Source of the DNA: Burkholderiaceae bacterium
GTDB taxonomy: Bacteria > Pseudomonadota > Gammaproteobacteria > Burkholderiales > Burkholderiaceae_A
Reading direction: 5' to 3'
Assembly (NCBI GenBank): GCA_018882785.1
Contig: VERI01000001.1
Span: 186,001 to 250,000 of the forward strand
DNA length: 64,000 nucleotides
Position numbers and translations under genes: made by a program. This document shows positions 36,404-46,161 of this stretch, piece after piece; within the stretch, counting starts at the first letter, position 1; every line of letters starts with the position of its first letter. Below the pieces are notes generated by a model that was not told the DNA's origin, searched no databases, and saw only the letters and a program-made list of their open reading frames with translations.

Positions 36404-37801
36404 ATGACCACCACCATTGAGAGCTTCGGTGTCGATGGGGCCCTGATCCGCAGGTTTGATCGGCCGGGCCCCCGTTACACCTCCTACCCAACCGCCGATC
36501 GGTTCCACGAGGGCTTTGATGCGCGGACACATGTGAAGTGGCTCGATCATCGGAATCGGATCGAATCGGACAAACCGTTGTCGCTGTATGTACACCTGCC
36601 ATTTTGTGCATCCATTTGTTATTACTGTGCGTGTAATAAGGTCATCACAAAAGATCACAGCCGTTCTGGAAAATATCTTGACTATCTAGAAAAAGAAATC
36701 AAGCTTCAAACATCCTACCTGCCAAATAGTCGCCACATTACACAGATGCACTTTGGTGGCGGCACTCCCACATTTCTTAACCCTGCGGAACTCTCGCGGC
36801 TCATGCGGATGCTGCGGGACCACTTTGATTTTGATCCAAAAGGTGAATACGCAATTGAGATCGATCCTCGCAGTGCTGATGAAAAAGTAATTCACCTCTT
36901 GGCGGATCTCGGATTTAATCGCATGAGTATTGGTGTGCAGGACTTTGATCCGGCCGTTCAGCAGGCGATCCATCGGATCCAGCCCGAGTCCATGACGATG
37001 GCTACCCTGGCGACGGCACGCGCATGCGGGTTTAAATCCATCAATATGGACCTGATCTATGGCCTGCCGAAGCAGACTCCAGCGGGCTTCTCGCGTACCC
37101 TGGATCGCGTTCTGGAGGCGGCGCCGGACCGGCTTGCCCTGTATAGCTATGCCCATCTGCCCGAGCGGTTTAAGCCCCAGCGCCGTATTGATCCGGCCGA
37201 CATGCCCTCTGCTGAAGCAAAGCTGGAGATCATGCTCATGGCGATGAATCGGATGCTCGATGCCGGCTATCAATTTGTCGGCATGGACCATTTCGCCTGT
37301 GTGGATGATGAGCTTGCCGTGGCCCAGCGCCGCGGCTCGCTGCATCGTAACTTTCAGGGTTACACCACCCAGGCCGAGTGCGATCTTTTGGCGCTGGGTG
37401 TCTCTTCGATCAGCAAGGTCGGTGCATCGTTTAGCCAGAATGTTAAGACGCTGGATGAATACTATGACTGCCTGGATCGCGGCGTGCTGCCAGTGGCCCG
37501 TGGTATTGAGCTCTCCAGTGATGATCTGATTCGACGCGACGTGATCATGGAGCTGATGTGCCAGGGCGATCTCTCCATGGAGGCCATCGGCCACAGCCAT
37601 GGCGTGGTGTTCCAGGAATACTTTGCCAAGGAGCTGGTGCAGCTCAAGGAATCCTTTGAGCCGGAGGAGATGCTTTTGGTCTCAGTAGATCGGATTCAGA
37701 TTACGCCGAAGGGCCGATTTTTCCTGCGGGGTATTGCGATGGTGTTTGATCGTTACTTTCAGTCGCAGATCAATCTGAATCGGTTCTCGAAACTGATTTA
37801 A
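36404..37801 (+). CDS. hemN: Oxygen-independent coproporphyrinogen III dehydrogenase HemN
   Basis: 465 residues of a radical-SAM enzyme. N-terminal RPGPRYTSYPTADRF, cluster Cys68, Cys72 and Cys75 (with Cys77) in LPFCASICYYCACNK, then GGGTPTFL. It oxidatively decarboxylates coproporphyrinogen III to protoporphyrinogen IX without oxygen, supplying both haem and bacteriochlorophyll synthesis. It is a single gene under a perfect FNR box. It faces livF, with an inverted repeat GAGCCC/GGGCTC (37807-37833) between the two stops. Confidence 0.96.
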   Translation: MTTTIESFGVDGALIRRFDRPGPRYTSYPTADRFHEGFDARTHVKWLDHRNRIESDKPLSLYVHLPFCASICYYCACNKVITKDHSRSGKYLDYLEKEIKLQTSYLPNSRHITQMHFGGGTPTFLNPAELSRLMRMLRDHFDFDPKGEYAIEIDPRSADEKVIHLLADLGFNRMSIGVQDFDPAVQQAIHRIQPESMTMATLATARACGFKSINMDLIYGLPKQTPAGFSRTLDRVLEAAPDRLALYSYAHLPERFKPQRRIDPADMPSAEAKLEIMLMAMNRMLDAGYQFVGMDHFACVDDELAVAQRRGSLHRNFQGYTTQAECDLLALGVSSISKVGASFSQNVKTLDEYYDCLDRGVLPVARGIELSSDDLIRRDVIMELMCQGDLSMEAIGHSHGVVFQEYFAKELVQLKESFEPEEMLLVSVDRIQITPKGRFFLRGIAMVFDRYFQSQINLNRFSKLI

Positions 37802-37831
37802 TCTTCGAGCCCGCTCAATCCCTGCGAGGGC

Positions 37832-38587
37832 TCACTCTCCAAGATATGCAGCACGAACCGCTGGGTCGTTGAGTAGCGTCTTCGCGTCGGCGCTGGTGGT
37901 GATCATCCCGGAGTCCATCACATAGCCACGATCGGCCGCCTGCAGGGCAAGACGCGCATTCTGCTCGACCAGCAAAATGGTGACTCCGTTGGCCGAAATA
38001 TCGCGGATCACATCAAAAATCTTTTCGACCATCACCGGAGATAGTCCCATTGATGGTTCATCCAGCAGCAGCAGCGATGGGCGGGCCATAAGCGCGCGGG
38101 CCATGGCCAACATCTGCTGCTCGCCCCCCGATAATGTGCCAGCGAGCTGGGTAAGCCGCTCCTTCAGACGCGGAAAAAGCGCCAGCTGTGCGTCAATCGC
38201 ATCCTGAATATCGGCGGCCGCCGTGTGCTCTTGGCGGTGATGTCGATCGAACAGGCAGTGGGCGCCCATCAGCAGATTCTCTCGAATGGTCATTCGAGTA
38301 AATACGCCTCGTCCTTCCGGCACCATCACCAGACCCCGAGCGGGGAGGGTGTAAGCGGGCGCGGCGGTGATCTCATCACCGTTAAAGAAAATCTGGCCCT
38401 CAGCAGTGCCAATCAGGCCCGTGATTGCCTTTAAGGTGGTGGTCTTACCTGCGCCGTTGGCACCGATCAGCGTGACCAGCTCACCGGGTCGCACAGAAAG
38501 GCTCACTCCCTTCACCGCCTGGATGCCGCCGTAACGGACTTTCAGATGTCGCAGCTCAAGTGCGAAGCCTTTTTGATGGTCAGCCAT
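37832..38587 (-). CDS. livF: Branched-chain amino acid ABC transporter ATPase LivF
   Basis: 251 residues. Walker A GANGAGKTTTLKAI, signature LSGGEQQMLAMARAL, Walker B LLLLDEPSMGLSP, H-loop LVEQNA. The short form with VEQNARLAL is typical of LivF. It overlaps livG by 8 bp and is the last gene of the second transporter in the window. Confidence 0.93.
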   Translation of the reverse strand: MADHQKGFALELRHLKVRYGGIQAVKGVSLSVRPGELVTLIGANGAGKTTTLKAITGLIGTAEGQIFFNGDEITAAPAYTLPARGLVMVPEGRGVFTRMTIRENLLMGAHCLFDRHHRQEHTAAADIQDAIDAQLALFPRLKERLTQLAGTLSGGEQQMLAMARALMARPSLLLLDEPSMGLSPVMVEKIFDVIRDISANGVTILLVEQNARLALQAADRGYVMDSGMITTSADAKTLLNDPAVRAAYLGE

Positions 38588-39368
38588 GGGTGGCCCCCGA
38601 ACCCAGGTAGGCCTCGATCACCTTCGGATTACGTTGTACTTCGGCGGGAGAGCCCTCGGCGATCACCTTGCCGTAATCCAGAACAGTGACCCGGTCACAT
38701 AGTCCCATGACCAGTTTGACGTCGTGTTCAATGATCAGAATCGTCTTGCCGTCTTGGCGGATTCTTTCTAAAGTCTCACGCAGCAGATTTTTTTCTGTGG
38801 CATTCATTCCGGCCGCAGGCTCGTCCAGGGCAAGGCATTGTGGCTCTGTCGCCAGAGCACGGGCGATCTCCAGGCGCCGTTGGTCTCCGTACGAGAGTGT
38901 CTTTGCGATTGAATCTGCATAGCGCGCAATGCCGAGATAATCCAGCAGCTCGCGCGCCTGTGCCCGGATCTGCCGCTCTCCTTGAATGAACGCTTTGCTG
39001 CGCAGTATTGCGCCAAATACGCCATGGTGCAGGCCATGCGTGCGCACATGCCGGCCCACCATCACGTTTTCAAGGGCGGTCATATCGGGAAATAGTCGAA
39101 TATTCTGAAACGTTCGGGCGATTCCAGCCTCTGCAACTCGGTGGACAGCATTCGGGGAGTAGGTCTTGCCCTGCAGTTCAAAGCGGCCGCCATCCGGCGC
39201 GTATAGGCCGGTAATCACATTAAAAAACGTGGTCTTACCTGCGCCATTGGGGCCGATCAGACCATAGATCTGCCCTGACCCAATGCTGAGGCTGACACCA
39301 TCTAACGCCACCAGCCCGCCAAACACTTTGCGGGCCTCGGTGACCTTTAGAAGTGGTGTGTTATTCAT
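38580..39368 (-). CDS. livG: Branched-chain amino acid ABC transporter ATPase LivG
   Basis: 262 residues. Walker A GPNGAGKTTFFNVI, signature LSYGDQRRLEIARAL, Walker B CLALDEPAAGMNATE, H-loop IIEHDVKLVMGLCDRV. The AGMN and MGLCDR elements are characteristic of LivG. Its ATG overlaps the livM stop as ATGA. Confidence 0.94.
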   Translation of the reverse strand: MNNTPLLKVTEARKVFGGLVALDGVSLSIGSGQIYGLIGPNGAGKTTFFNVITGLYAPDGGRFELQGKTYSPNAVHRVAEAGIARTFQNIRLFPDMTALENVMVGRHVRTHGLHHGVFGAILRSKAFIQGERQIRAQARELLDYLGIARYADSIAKTLSYGDQRRLEIARALATEPQCLALDEPAAGMNATEKNLLRETLERIRQDGKTILIIEHDVKLVMGLCDRVTVLDYGKVIAEGSPAEVQRNPKVIEAYLGSGATHG

Positions 39369-40459
39369 GTCGCTCGCCGTGCGGACAGTAGACCCGTTGG
39401 CCGGTAGAGCATGATCAGCACCATCGACAGGCCAAAGAGCAGCATCCTGACGGCTTCTGGCGCCAAGAGCTCGCTGCCAAAAATTGCCTCTTGTATAGGC
39501 TTTGCGACATAGCGCAGCGCCTCGGGGATCGCGTACAGCATTACTGCGCCCAGAATGACCCCGGGCACATAGCCCATGCCGCCGAGAACGACCATGGCCA
39601 CGATGACGATGCTCTCCATCAGCACAAAACTCTCTGGGGATACAAATCCCTGAAATGCCGAGAACATTGCGCCTGATACGCCACCAAAAGATGCGCCCAT
39701 TGCAAATGCAAGAAGCTTGACGTTACGGGTATTGATACCCATGGCTTTAGCGGCGATCTCATCTTCCCGAATGGCGATCCAGGCCCTGCCAATACGTGAG
39801 TCTTGCAGCCGTACCGTAATCACGATAACCAGCACGGTCAAAACAAGAAACAGATAGTAGTAAAGCTGTACCGATGGAATAGTCAGGCCAAAAAAATCTA
39901 GTGGCCGGGATAAATTAATTCCGGCGATCTCGATCGGATCGATTTTGCTTAACCCCTGCGGACCATTGGTGAGGTTGATGGGGGCGTTGAGATTATTCAA
40001 AAAAATCCGAATGATCTCGCCAAACCCCAGTGTCACAATCGCAAGGTAGTCGCCGCGCAGTTTGAGCGTCGGCGCCCCCAGAAGCACGCCAAAGATCGCC
40101 GCCAAGAGGGCTGATAAAGGAACGACCAGCCAGATCGAGTTATGCAGCCCATTGGGGAAGGTCTGCCGAATCCATTCAAACTGTTCAAAAAGATGCGGCG
40201 AGGCGAGCAGGCCGTACATATACGCACCTACGGCGTAAAAGGCGATGTAACCCAGATCGAGCAAGCCTGCGTAGCCCACAACAATATTGAGTCCAAGGGC
40301 CAGCATGATGTAGAGCATGGCGAAGGCCAGAATACGAATCCATGCATTGCCAGCAAGGCCAACGATAAACGGCAGAATCAGCAGGGCCGCACCGACTGCG
40401 AGTGCCGCCAGGATTGCATTACGGCGCGTCAGTGGTATGGACACATTCCCCCAGTGCAC
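39365..40459 (-). CDS. livM: Branched-chain amino acid ABC transporter permease LivM
   Basis: 364 residues from GTG 40459, which has GAGGAG just upstream and starts 10 bp after livH; GTG 40495 is the longer option. LivM landmarks: LGLNIVVGYAGLLDLGYIAFYAVGAY, then IREDEIAAKAMGIN and VVLGGMGYVPGVILGA. About eight to nine membrane helices. Confidence 0.92.
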   Translation of the reverse strand: MHWGNVSIPLTRRNAILAALAVGAALLILPFIVGLAGNAWIRILAFAMLYIMLALGLNIVVGYAGLLDLGYIAFYAVGAYMYGLLASPHLFEQFEWIRQTFPNGLHNSIWLVVPLSALLAAIFGVLLGAPTLKLRGDYLAIVTLGFGEIIRIFLNNLNAPINLTNGPQGLSKIDPIEIAGINLSRPLDFFGLTIPSVQLYYYLFLVLTVLVIVITVRLQDSRIGRAWIAIREDEIAAKAMGINTRNVKLLAFAMGASFGGVSGAMFSAFQGFVSPESFVLMESIVIVAMVVLGGMGYVPGVILGAVMLYAIPEALRYVAKPIQEAIFGSELLAPEAVRMLLFGLSMVLIMLYRPTGLLSARRAT

Positions 40460-40469
40460 GCTGTTCTCC

Positions 40470-41399
40470 TCAGGCGCGGTCAGCCACGCGCTCACCCAGA
40501 AGACCGGATGGCCGAAAGATGAGCACCACTATTAATACGGCAAAGGCGAAGATATCTTGGTAGTGACTGCCCAGGAACCCTCCCGTGAGGTCACCGATAT
40601 AGCCAGCGCCAAGTGCCTCAATAATCCCAAGCAGCAGGCCCCCGGCGACGGCACCGCCGAGATTTCCAATGCCGCCAAGCACTGCTGCAGTGAACGCTTT
40701 TAGTCCCAGAAGAAATCCCATCGTAAATTGTGCGATGTTGTAATTCATTGCGACCAGGACACCCGCAATCGCAGCCAGTGCGGCGCCCAGCATGAAGGTG
40801 GCGGTAATGATCCGGTCGGGGTTGACCCCCATCAGATTCGCGATACGGGGATTCTCCGAGACTGCCCGCATTGCGCGACCGAGCCGGGTCTTATTGACCA
40901 GCAACAGCAGCCCCGCCATGGACAGGCTCGCGACGACGAGAATGAGGAGTTGTTTGGGGGCCAGAAGGGCGCCGCCAATTTCAAATGGCGTGGTGGGCAA
41001 GAGGTCGGGATAGACCCGAGGATTCGGTGACCAGATGATCATCGCCATGGTCTGGAGCACGATCGAAATGCCGATCGCCGTGATCAGCGGGGCAAGGCGC
41101 GGCGAGTTGCGTAGCGGCCGATAGGCGATGCGTTCAATGGCTGCGGCAAGCAGCATGCATACCGGAATGGCGACGGCAGTGGCAATCATCAGTTGAAGCA
41201 CGAGCGGCGTGGATGGTGCAATCATTTTGATGATCCCGAGGACCGTCAGCGATACCATCGCACCGATCATGAGTACATCGCCGTGCGCGAAATTAATCAG
41301 CTGCAAAATCCCATAGACCATGGTGTAGCCCAACGCCACCAGCGCATAGACGCTGCCAAGCACGAGCCCATTGATCAGCTGCTGGATCAGGGTATCCAT
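40470..41399 (-). CDS. livH: Branched-chain amino acid ABC transporter permease LivH
   Basis: 309 residues: QQLINGLVLGSVYALVALGY at the N-terminus, INFAHGDVLMIGA, RAVSENPRIANLMGV and GGIGNLGGAVAGGL. These are LivH features of the true Leu/Ile/Val transporters. The gene lies just downstream of a strong intra-operon terminator that separates it from the binding-protein gene. Confidence 0.94.
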   Translation of the reverse strand: MDTLIQQLINGLVLGSVYALVALGYTMVYGILQLINFAHGDVLMIGAMVSLTVLGIIKMIAPSTPLVLQLMIATAVAIPVCMLLAAAIERIAYRPLRNSPRLAPLITAIGISIVLQTMAMIIWSPNPRVYPDLLPTTPFEIGGALLAPKQLLILVVASLSMAGLLLLVNKTRLGRAMRAVSENPRIANLMGVNPDRIITATFMLGAALAAIAGVLVAMNYNIAQFTMGFLLGLKAFTAAVLGGIGNLGGAVAGGLLLGIIEALGAGYIGDLTGGFLGSHYQDIFAFAVLIVVLIFRPSGLLGERVADRA

Positions 41400-41417
41400 G
41401 TGGGATCAGTTGTTAAT

Positions 41418-41453
41418 AAAAAAGGAGAAGGCGGAAATCATCCGTCCTTCTCC
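41418..41453 (-). terminator. Intra-operon terminator between livJ and livH
   Basis: Read on the minus strand, GGAGAAGG pairs with CCTTCTCC (plus inner GGA/TCC), followed by six T. It lies in the 87-bp gap between the binding-protein gene and livH. Partial termination here would give more binding protein than permease. Confidence 0.85.
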
Positions 41454-41486
41454 CTGTGACGATTGAAATAAGACGTTATCCGTCGA

Positions 41487-42656
41487 TTACTGAATGACTT
41501 TGAGTGACTCCCGCTTGCCATCTTTGTAGGTAAAGAGGGTCAGCGTTCCGCCCTTGATATCGCCTTTTTCATCAAAGGCGATTGGACCCGTTACGCCCTC
41601 GTACTGGATCTTGGCAAGCTCAGGAAGATATTTCTTCGGGTCGGTGGAATTGGCTTTTTTCATCGCCTCGACCATGACCATGACGGCATCGTAGACATAG
41701 GGCGAATAGAGGTTTACCTCAGCGCCCATTTCCTTTTTGAAGCGCTCTCTAAAGTCCGCCATCTTCTGCTCGTAGGGGCCAACCACACCACCTGCCTCTG
41801 CACAGAAGACACGGTTGTTGCCCAGCGCCTTGTCGGCCAGCTTGATCAGCTCGCCGGTGCAGATGCCATCACCACCCATAAATTTAGCGTTGATTTTGAG
41901 CTGGTCCATCTGACGCAGCATGGGTCCCCCTACGGCATCCATACCACCATAAAAGACGACATCGGGCTTCTTGGCACGAATTGCAGTAAGAATCGACATA
42001 AAGTCGGTGGCCTTGTCGGTGGTGAATTGGCGGTCGACAACTTTGCCGCCAGCCGCCTCGACGCCTTTGACAAACTCATCGGCTACGCCCTGGCCGTAGG
42101 CAGTGCGGTCATCAATCACGGCAATGCTCTTGGCTTTGAGCTCGTTGACCGCATATTTTCCAAGCACGCCACCAAGGGTTGCATCGTTCGCAACTACGCG
42201 GAATGCAGTTTTGAATCCTTGCTGGGTGTATTTGGGGTTGGTCGCTGATGGCGAGATCTGGGGAATGCCTGCATCACTGTAGATTTTCGACGCTGGGATG
42301 GTGGTACCCGAGTTCAGGTGGCCAATCACCCCCGCGACCTTGGCATCGACGAGTTTTTGTGCGGCGGCAGTTCCCTGTTTGGGATCGGCGCCATCATCTT
42401 CAGAGATCAGCGAGAACACCACTTTTTTGCCATCGATCTTGATCTCGGCTTTATTGAGTTCGGCAATGGCCATCTTTGCACCGGCCTCGTTATCTTTACC
42501 AAGGTGGGCAATCGAGCCGGTCAGAGGACCAACATGGCCAATTTTTACGGAAGCGTCTTTTGGGGCGCATCCGGCGGCAACTGCCACGGCAATGACAGCA
42601 GCGCTGGTCAACAGTGCTTTTTTGGCGGCGGGGCCTTTGATGAGGGTTGCGATCAT
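41487..42656 (-). CDS. livJ: Branched-chain amino acid-binding protein (LivJ/LivK)
   Basis: 389 residues from ATG 42656, where the signal sequence begins (MIATLIKGPAAKKALLTSAAVIAVAVAAGC). The Cys after VAAG suggests a lipobox, so it may be a membrane-anchored lipoprotein. Type I binding-protein fold: VKIGHVGPLTGSIAHLGKDN, SPSATNPKYTQQG and a late YEGVTGPIAFDEKGD segment as in E. coli LivJ. First gene of the second Liv system. The 152 bp upstream, shared with tspO, show no PpsR site. Confidence 0.92.
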   Translation of the reverse strand: MIATLIKGPAAKKALLTSAAVIAVAVAAGCAPKDASVKIGHVGPLTGSIAHLGKDNEAGAKMAIAELNKAEIKIDGKKVVFSLISEDDGADPKQGTAAAQKLVDAKVAGVIGHLNSGTTIPASKIYSDAGIPQISPSATNPKYTQQGFKTAFRVVANDATLGGVLGKYAVNELKAKSIAVIDDRTAYGQGVADEFVKGVEAAGGKVVDRQFTTDKATDFMSILTAIRAKKPDVVFYGGMDAVGGPMLRQMDQLKINAKFMGGDGICTGELIKLADKALGNNRVFCAEAGGVVGPYEQKMADFRERFKKEMGAEVNLYSPYVYDAVMVMVEAMKKANSTDPKKYLPELAKIQYEGVTGPIAFDEKGDIKGGTLTLFTYKDGKRESLKVIQ

Positions 42657-42808
42657 GCAATTCTCCACAGGGTGACAATGAATGGGATTTTCGGCAGCGG
42701 GTGCCGGCAGGAAAACAGGCAGTAGTGTACGGATTTTCCGGCCCCGCTTTGCGAGACAACCGTAAAAACACCTAAACTTCATGGAATGGTCGGTCACCGC
42801 CTCTAGAC

Positions 42809-43354
42809 ATGAAAACCAGCCTTTTTCGATCCTCCTCAGGGGACTTGCGTATCCAGATCGCCGTGGGGGTGGTCTGGGTGATGGTGGTGTCACTCATTGG
42901 CCAGCGGCTGACGGATCTGGGCCCCTGGTATCAGGCCTTGAAACAGCCCGCCTGGAAGCCCCCCGACTGGGCCTTCGGGGTGATCTGGACGTCTGTCTTT
43001 GTGCTGATCGTGACCGCCGGGGTCATCGCATGGCGTCGGACGCGGACGGCTCGCCAGCGTCGGGTCTTCATCGGTTTATTTATTCTGAACAGTGCACTGC
43101 ACATCACCTGGAGCGGACTTTTTTTCGCGCTGAAGCGCCCTGACTGGGCCATGCTGGAGCTGATTTTTCTCTGGCTATCGATCGCAGCAATCATGGCCGT
43201 GTTTTGGAAATGGTCTCGGCTGGCCTTCCTCTTGCTGGTGCCCTACATCACATGGGTGACGATCGCGGGGTTTTTAAATTTCGCAAATGTCGAGCTCAAT
43301 GGCCCGTTTGGGCAGGCATCCGCGGAGCGTCCATCGGCAGGACAATTGAATTAG
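42809..43354 (+). CDS. tspO: TspO/MBR family tryptophan-rich sensory protein
   Basis: 181 residues with five membrane helices and the family markers WYQALKQPAWKPPDWAFGVIWT near the start, WSGLFFALKRPDWAMLE in the middle and a tail motif NFANVELNGPFG. TspO binds porphyrins. In Rhodobacter sphaeroides it is an outer-membrane regulator that lowers photosynthesis gene expression in air, and it lies in the cluster there too. It is slightly longer than the usual 160 residues at both ends. The 183 bp to bchP show no clear site. Confidence 0.92.
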   Translation: MKTSLFRSSSGDLRIQIAVGVVWVMVVSLIGQRLTDLGPWYQALKQPAWKPPDWAFGVIWTSVFVLIVTAGVIAWRRTRTARQRRVFIGLFILNSALHITWSGLFFALKRPDWAMLELIFLWLSIAAIMAVFWKWSRLAFLLLVPYITWVTIAGFLNFANVELNGPFGQASAERPSAGQLN

Positions 43355-43538
43355 ACTAAGGATGCCTGCAGTCCGCTTGGGCCTATTTCTTTGAACCAAT
43401 GCGATTGCGCCAGGGCTTGAAAATTGTCCGGCAGGCGAGAGTCGTCTCACCGCATTCGACCCCAGAGCCGGTCTGATCTCGCCCACCTGAACCCTCGGTT
43501 CAGGAATGCCGCCCGGGTGGTCTGCAGGCGCCTTTGCC

Positions 43539-44756
43539 CTACTGGGCCTTCGCGATTCCGAGCAAGTGCGCCATGTCTTTGAAAAAGATGCGCACATGGG
43601 CCATCGGTTTTTTTCGAACGAGCTTCTTATTCATGTAGGCCTCAAACGTCAGGGTCTGAACATCTTTGTCCTCGCAGATCTTGACGAATTTTTCCCGACG
43701 TTTGTCACTGGAGTACCAAAAGTACTGCAGTAGACCGAGCACCCAGAACACCCTGCCGTGGTCCTTCATGAAACGCTTGCGTGCAAGGGAGAGGCAGCTT
43801 GCCTGCCCGGTGGTCAGGAAGGCCTCGACCGCCTCTGCCGCGAATCGACCGCCTGCCATGGCGTAGTAGATTCCCTCGCCAGACGCAGGTGCAACCACGC
43901 CGGCGGCGTCTCCGGCCAACACCACATTTTTACCGTTATCCCAGAATTTAAGCGGTTTCAGAGGAATGGGCGCGCCCTCACGTCGAAGGGTCTCCGCGCC
44001 CTCAAGCCCCGCTGCTGTCCGCACTAAAGCGGTCGCCCCCCGCAGTGAAAATCCTTTGACTGCGCTACCGACGCCGATGCTGGCGGTTTTTCCGTGAGGA
44101 AAGACCCAGCCGTAAAAGTCGGGAGACATCCTGCCGTTGTAGTAAACGTCACAGCGCGAGGCCTCGTAGTCGTTTGGCGGCTGATCAGGTGTGCGAACAA
44201 TCTCGTGATAGGCCGACACATACTTGGTCTTTTCAGCCTCTCGGATATTTTGTCGGGCGACCTCCGACTTCGCACCGTCTGCCCCAATTACTGCCCGGGC
44301 CTGTGCAGTCGCCGCGAATGAAGACGTATCGCCCGCCTCGCGGCGGCCGTGATAATGGATTCGCACCGTGCCATCATCGAGTTGTTCGAGATGATCAAAG
44401 CTGCCGATGCGGCGGGTCGCCCCATGGGATGCCGCACGTTCACGAAGCCATTCGTCAAACGCGCATCGATCGACGAGTCCAACATAGCCGTTATCGATGG
44501 GTATATCCACCTTGTGATTGGTTGGCGAAATCATGCGGGCTTTGGTCGCCTTGGCCACCAGCATGGACTCTGGAATCTGAAAGTCCCGCATCGCCCGCGG
44601 GGGGATTGCGCCGCCGCAGGGTTTGATGCGTCCGGCTCGATCAAGCAGAAGCACTTTGAAGCCTTTGGCCGCAAGGTCATCTGCCGCGGTGGCGCCTGCG
44701 GGGCCGCCGCCGATAACAGCAACGTCGAATAGGGTGGGGGATTCATGCGAGTTCAT
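43539..44756 (-). CDS. bchP: Geranylgeranyl reductase BchP
   Basis: 405 residues of a flavoprotein. FAD-binding GGGPAGATAADDLAAKG at the N-terminus, KPCGGAIPPRA, and the second FAD motif VVLAGDAAGVVAPASGEGIYYAM. It reduces the geranylgeranyl tail to phytyl in three steps. It overlaps the PucC-family gene by 14 bp; bchG-PucC family-bchP is a common block. Confidence 0.95.
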   Translation of the reverse strand: MNSHESPTLFDVAVIGGGPAGATAADDLAAKGFKVLLLDRAGRIKPCGGAIPPRAMRDFQIPESMLVAKATKARMISPTNHKVDIPIDNGYVGLVDRCAFDEWLRERAASHGATRRIGSFDHLEQLDDGTVRIHYHGRREAGDTSSFAATAQARAVIGADGAKSEVARQNIREAEKTKYVSAYHEIVRTPDQPPNDYEASRCDVYYNGRMSPDFYGWVFPHGKTASIGVGSAVKGFSLRGATALVRTAAGLEGAETLRREGAPIPLKPLKFWDNGKNVVLAGDAAGVVAPASGEGIYYAMAGGRFAAEAVEAFLTTGQASCLSLARKRFMKDHGRVFWVLGLLQYFWYSSDKRREKFVKICEDKDVQTLTFEAYMNKKLVRKKPMAHVRIFFKDMAHLLGIAKAQ

Positions 44757-46161
44757 GACGTTCCTTCCGTTTCCAATCGGCGGCCGTCCCCGCCGTACTG
44801 CGTTGTCCGAGGTGTTGGTCCAGATCTGAATCGATTCCTAAAGCAAGCCGGGCGGCAATTAAAAAAAGTACGGCCTCGGCCAGAAACACGGCGCCGTATG
44901 CAAGGCCTGGTTCACGGATGAGCTGCCGCGTCAGATCGCTTGCGGCGGCTCCGATCAGTCCGCCTGCGCCAAATGCAATTGCCTGGGCCGCGCCCCAAAG
45001 ACCAACGCGCGTGCCCTCGCGATGTCCTCTGCCCTCGCCTGCAAGGCGCATCATGGAAGCAATCGCTGCGATCGAGAAAGCACCATTAAAGAGGCCAAGA
45101 GCAAACACATTGAGTTTCAGCGGATAGTCCCCGCCGAGGGCGCCAGCCGCGACAAGGCTTAACAGGGCAAGCGCAGAGGCAATGCAGCCGCCCACGGTCC
45201 AGCTGCGCAGTGATCCCAATTGCAGGCCGATCAGTCGTGCGCCAAATCGGCCGCATGCCAGGGCACACAGCACCATGCCGCAGAGCACACCGGCGTGCTG
45301 CAGTCCGGATAGTTTGGTGGTCTCACCTGGCGTGAGCTTAAATACGATGCCGGCAAATGGCTCAAGAATGAGGTCCTGTGCGGAAAACGCCAGCATGGAT
45401 ACCAATACAAACACGGTGAACTGACGCGCGGATCGCTCCGACCAGACCTCCTGCAGGGCCTGGCGAAACGGGATCCGCTGGGCGCCTTCATCATCTGGCG
45501 CTGCATTGATCGAGCCTGCCTGCCCCTCCAGCCGTGTGAGTGCGATCACGGTGATGAAGACGGCGGCGATCGATACAGCGAGCGCAATCAGGAGCAGTCG
45601 CTCATGTGAGTAGGGATCGAGCATGTGGCCAGCAAGTCCTGCAGTAATGGCCAATCCCATGATCATCATCAGCCATACGATCGTGGCCGCAGCTGCGCGT
45701 CGATGATCCTCTACGCGCTTTGCCAGCAGCACGAGCACTGATGTTCCAGACGCGCTCACACCAAGGCCGATCATGAAAAAAGCACAGACGGCGAGCAAGG
45801 ATCCAACGGCGAAGCTGGTGTCCATGAGTGTCGTGGCGGTGGCGGCCAGCACGCCACCAGTGGCCAGCACAGACATTCCACCAATGATCCAAGGGGTGCA
45901 GCGCCCCATCATGTCGGAGCCATAGCCCATACGTGGCCGTAGCATTTGGACTGCATAGTGCAGGGCCACCAGCAGGCCGGGGAGTAAGGCCGGCAGGGCG
46001 AGCTCGACGACCATGACCCGATTCAGTGTTGACGTGGTAAGCACGACAATCGCGCCGAGACTGAACTGGGCAAGACCCAGACGAAAAATTGCGAACCAGC
46101 CAAATGGGGTGATCCGTGGGCGGCTTCCCGACAGGCCTATGGCGGCGGCGGTCCCGGTCAC
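44743..46161 (-). CDS. PucC-family MFS protein (BCH2 type)
   Basis: 472 residues from GTG 46161, which overlaps the bchG stop (GTGA); the longer open frame lies inside bchG. Twelve predicted membrane helices, an RITPFGWFAIFRLGLAQ start, VELALPALLPGLLVALHYAVQ, RPRMGYGSD and LGVSASGTSVLVLLAKRV. Relatives (LhaA, PucC, BCH2) help assemble LH1/LH2 and may deliver pigment. Its place between bchG and bchP supports a pigment-delivery role. Confidence 0.9.
   Translation of the reverse strand: MTGTAAAIGLSGSRPRITPFGWFAIFRLGLAQFSLGAIVVLTTSTLNRVMVVELALPALLPGLLVALHYAVQMLRPRMGYGSDMMGRCTPWIIGGMSVLATGGVLAATATTLMDTSFAVGSLLAVCAFFMIGLGVSASGTSVLVLLAKRVEDHRRAAAATIVWLMMIMGLAITAGLAGHMLDPYSHERLLLIALAVSIAAVFITVIALTRLEGQAGSINAAPDDEGAQRIPFRQALQEVWSERSARQFTVFVLVSMLAFSAQDLILEPFAGIVFKLTPGETTKLSGLQHAGVLCGMVLCALACGRFGARLIGLQLGSLRSWTVGGCIASALALLSLVAAGALGGDYPLKLNVFALGLFNGAFSIAAIASMMRLAGEGRGHREGTRVGLWGAAQAIAFGAGGLIGAAASDLTRQLIREPGLAYGAVFLAEAVLFLIAARLALGIDSDLDQHLGQRSTAGTAADWKRKERHELA

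Noticed and set aside
36686..37600. 304-codon reverse open frame inside hemN
   Set aside because: It lies wholly antisense to a clear enzyme gene, with no domain or start signal; a frame shadow.
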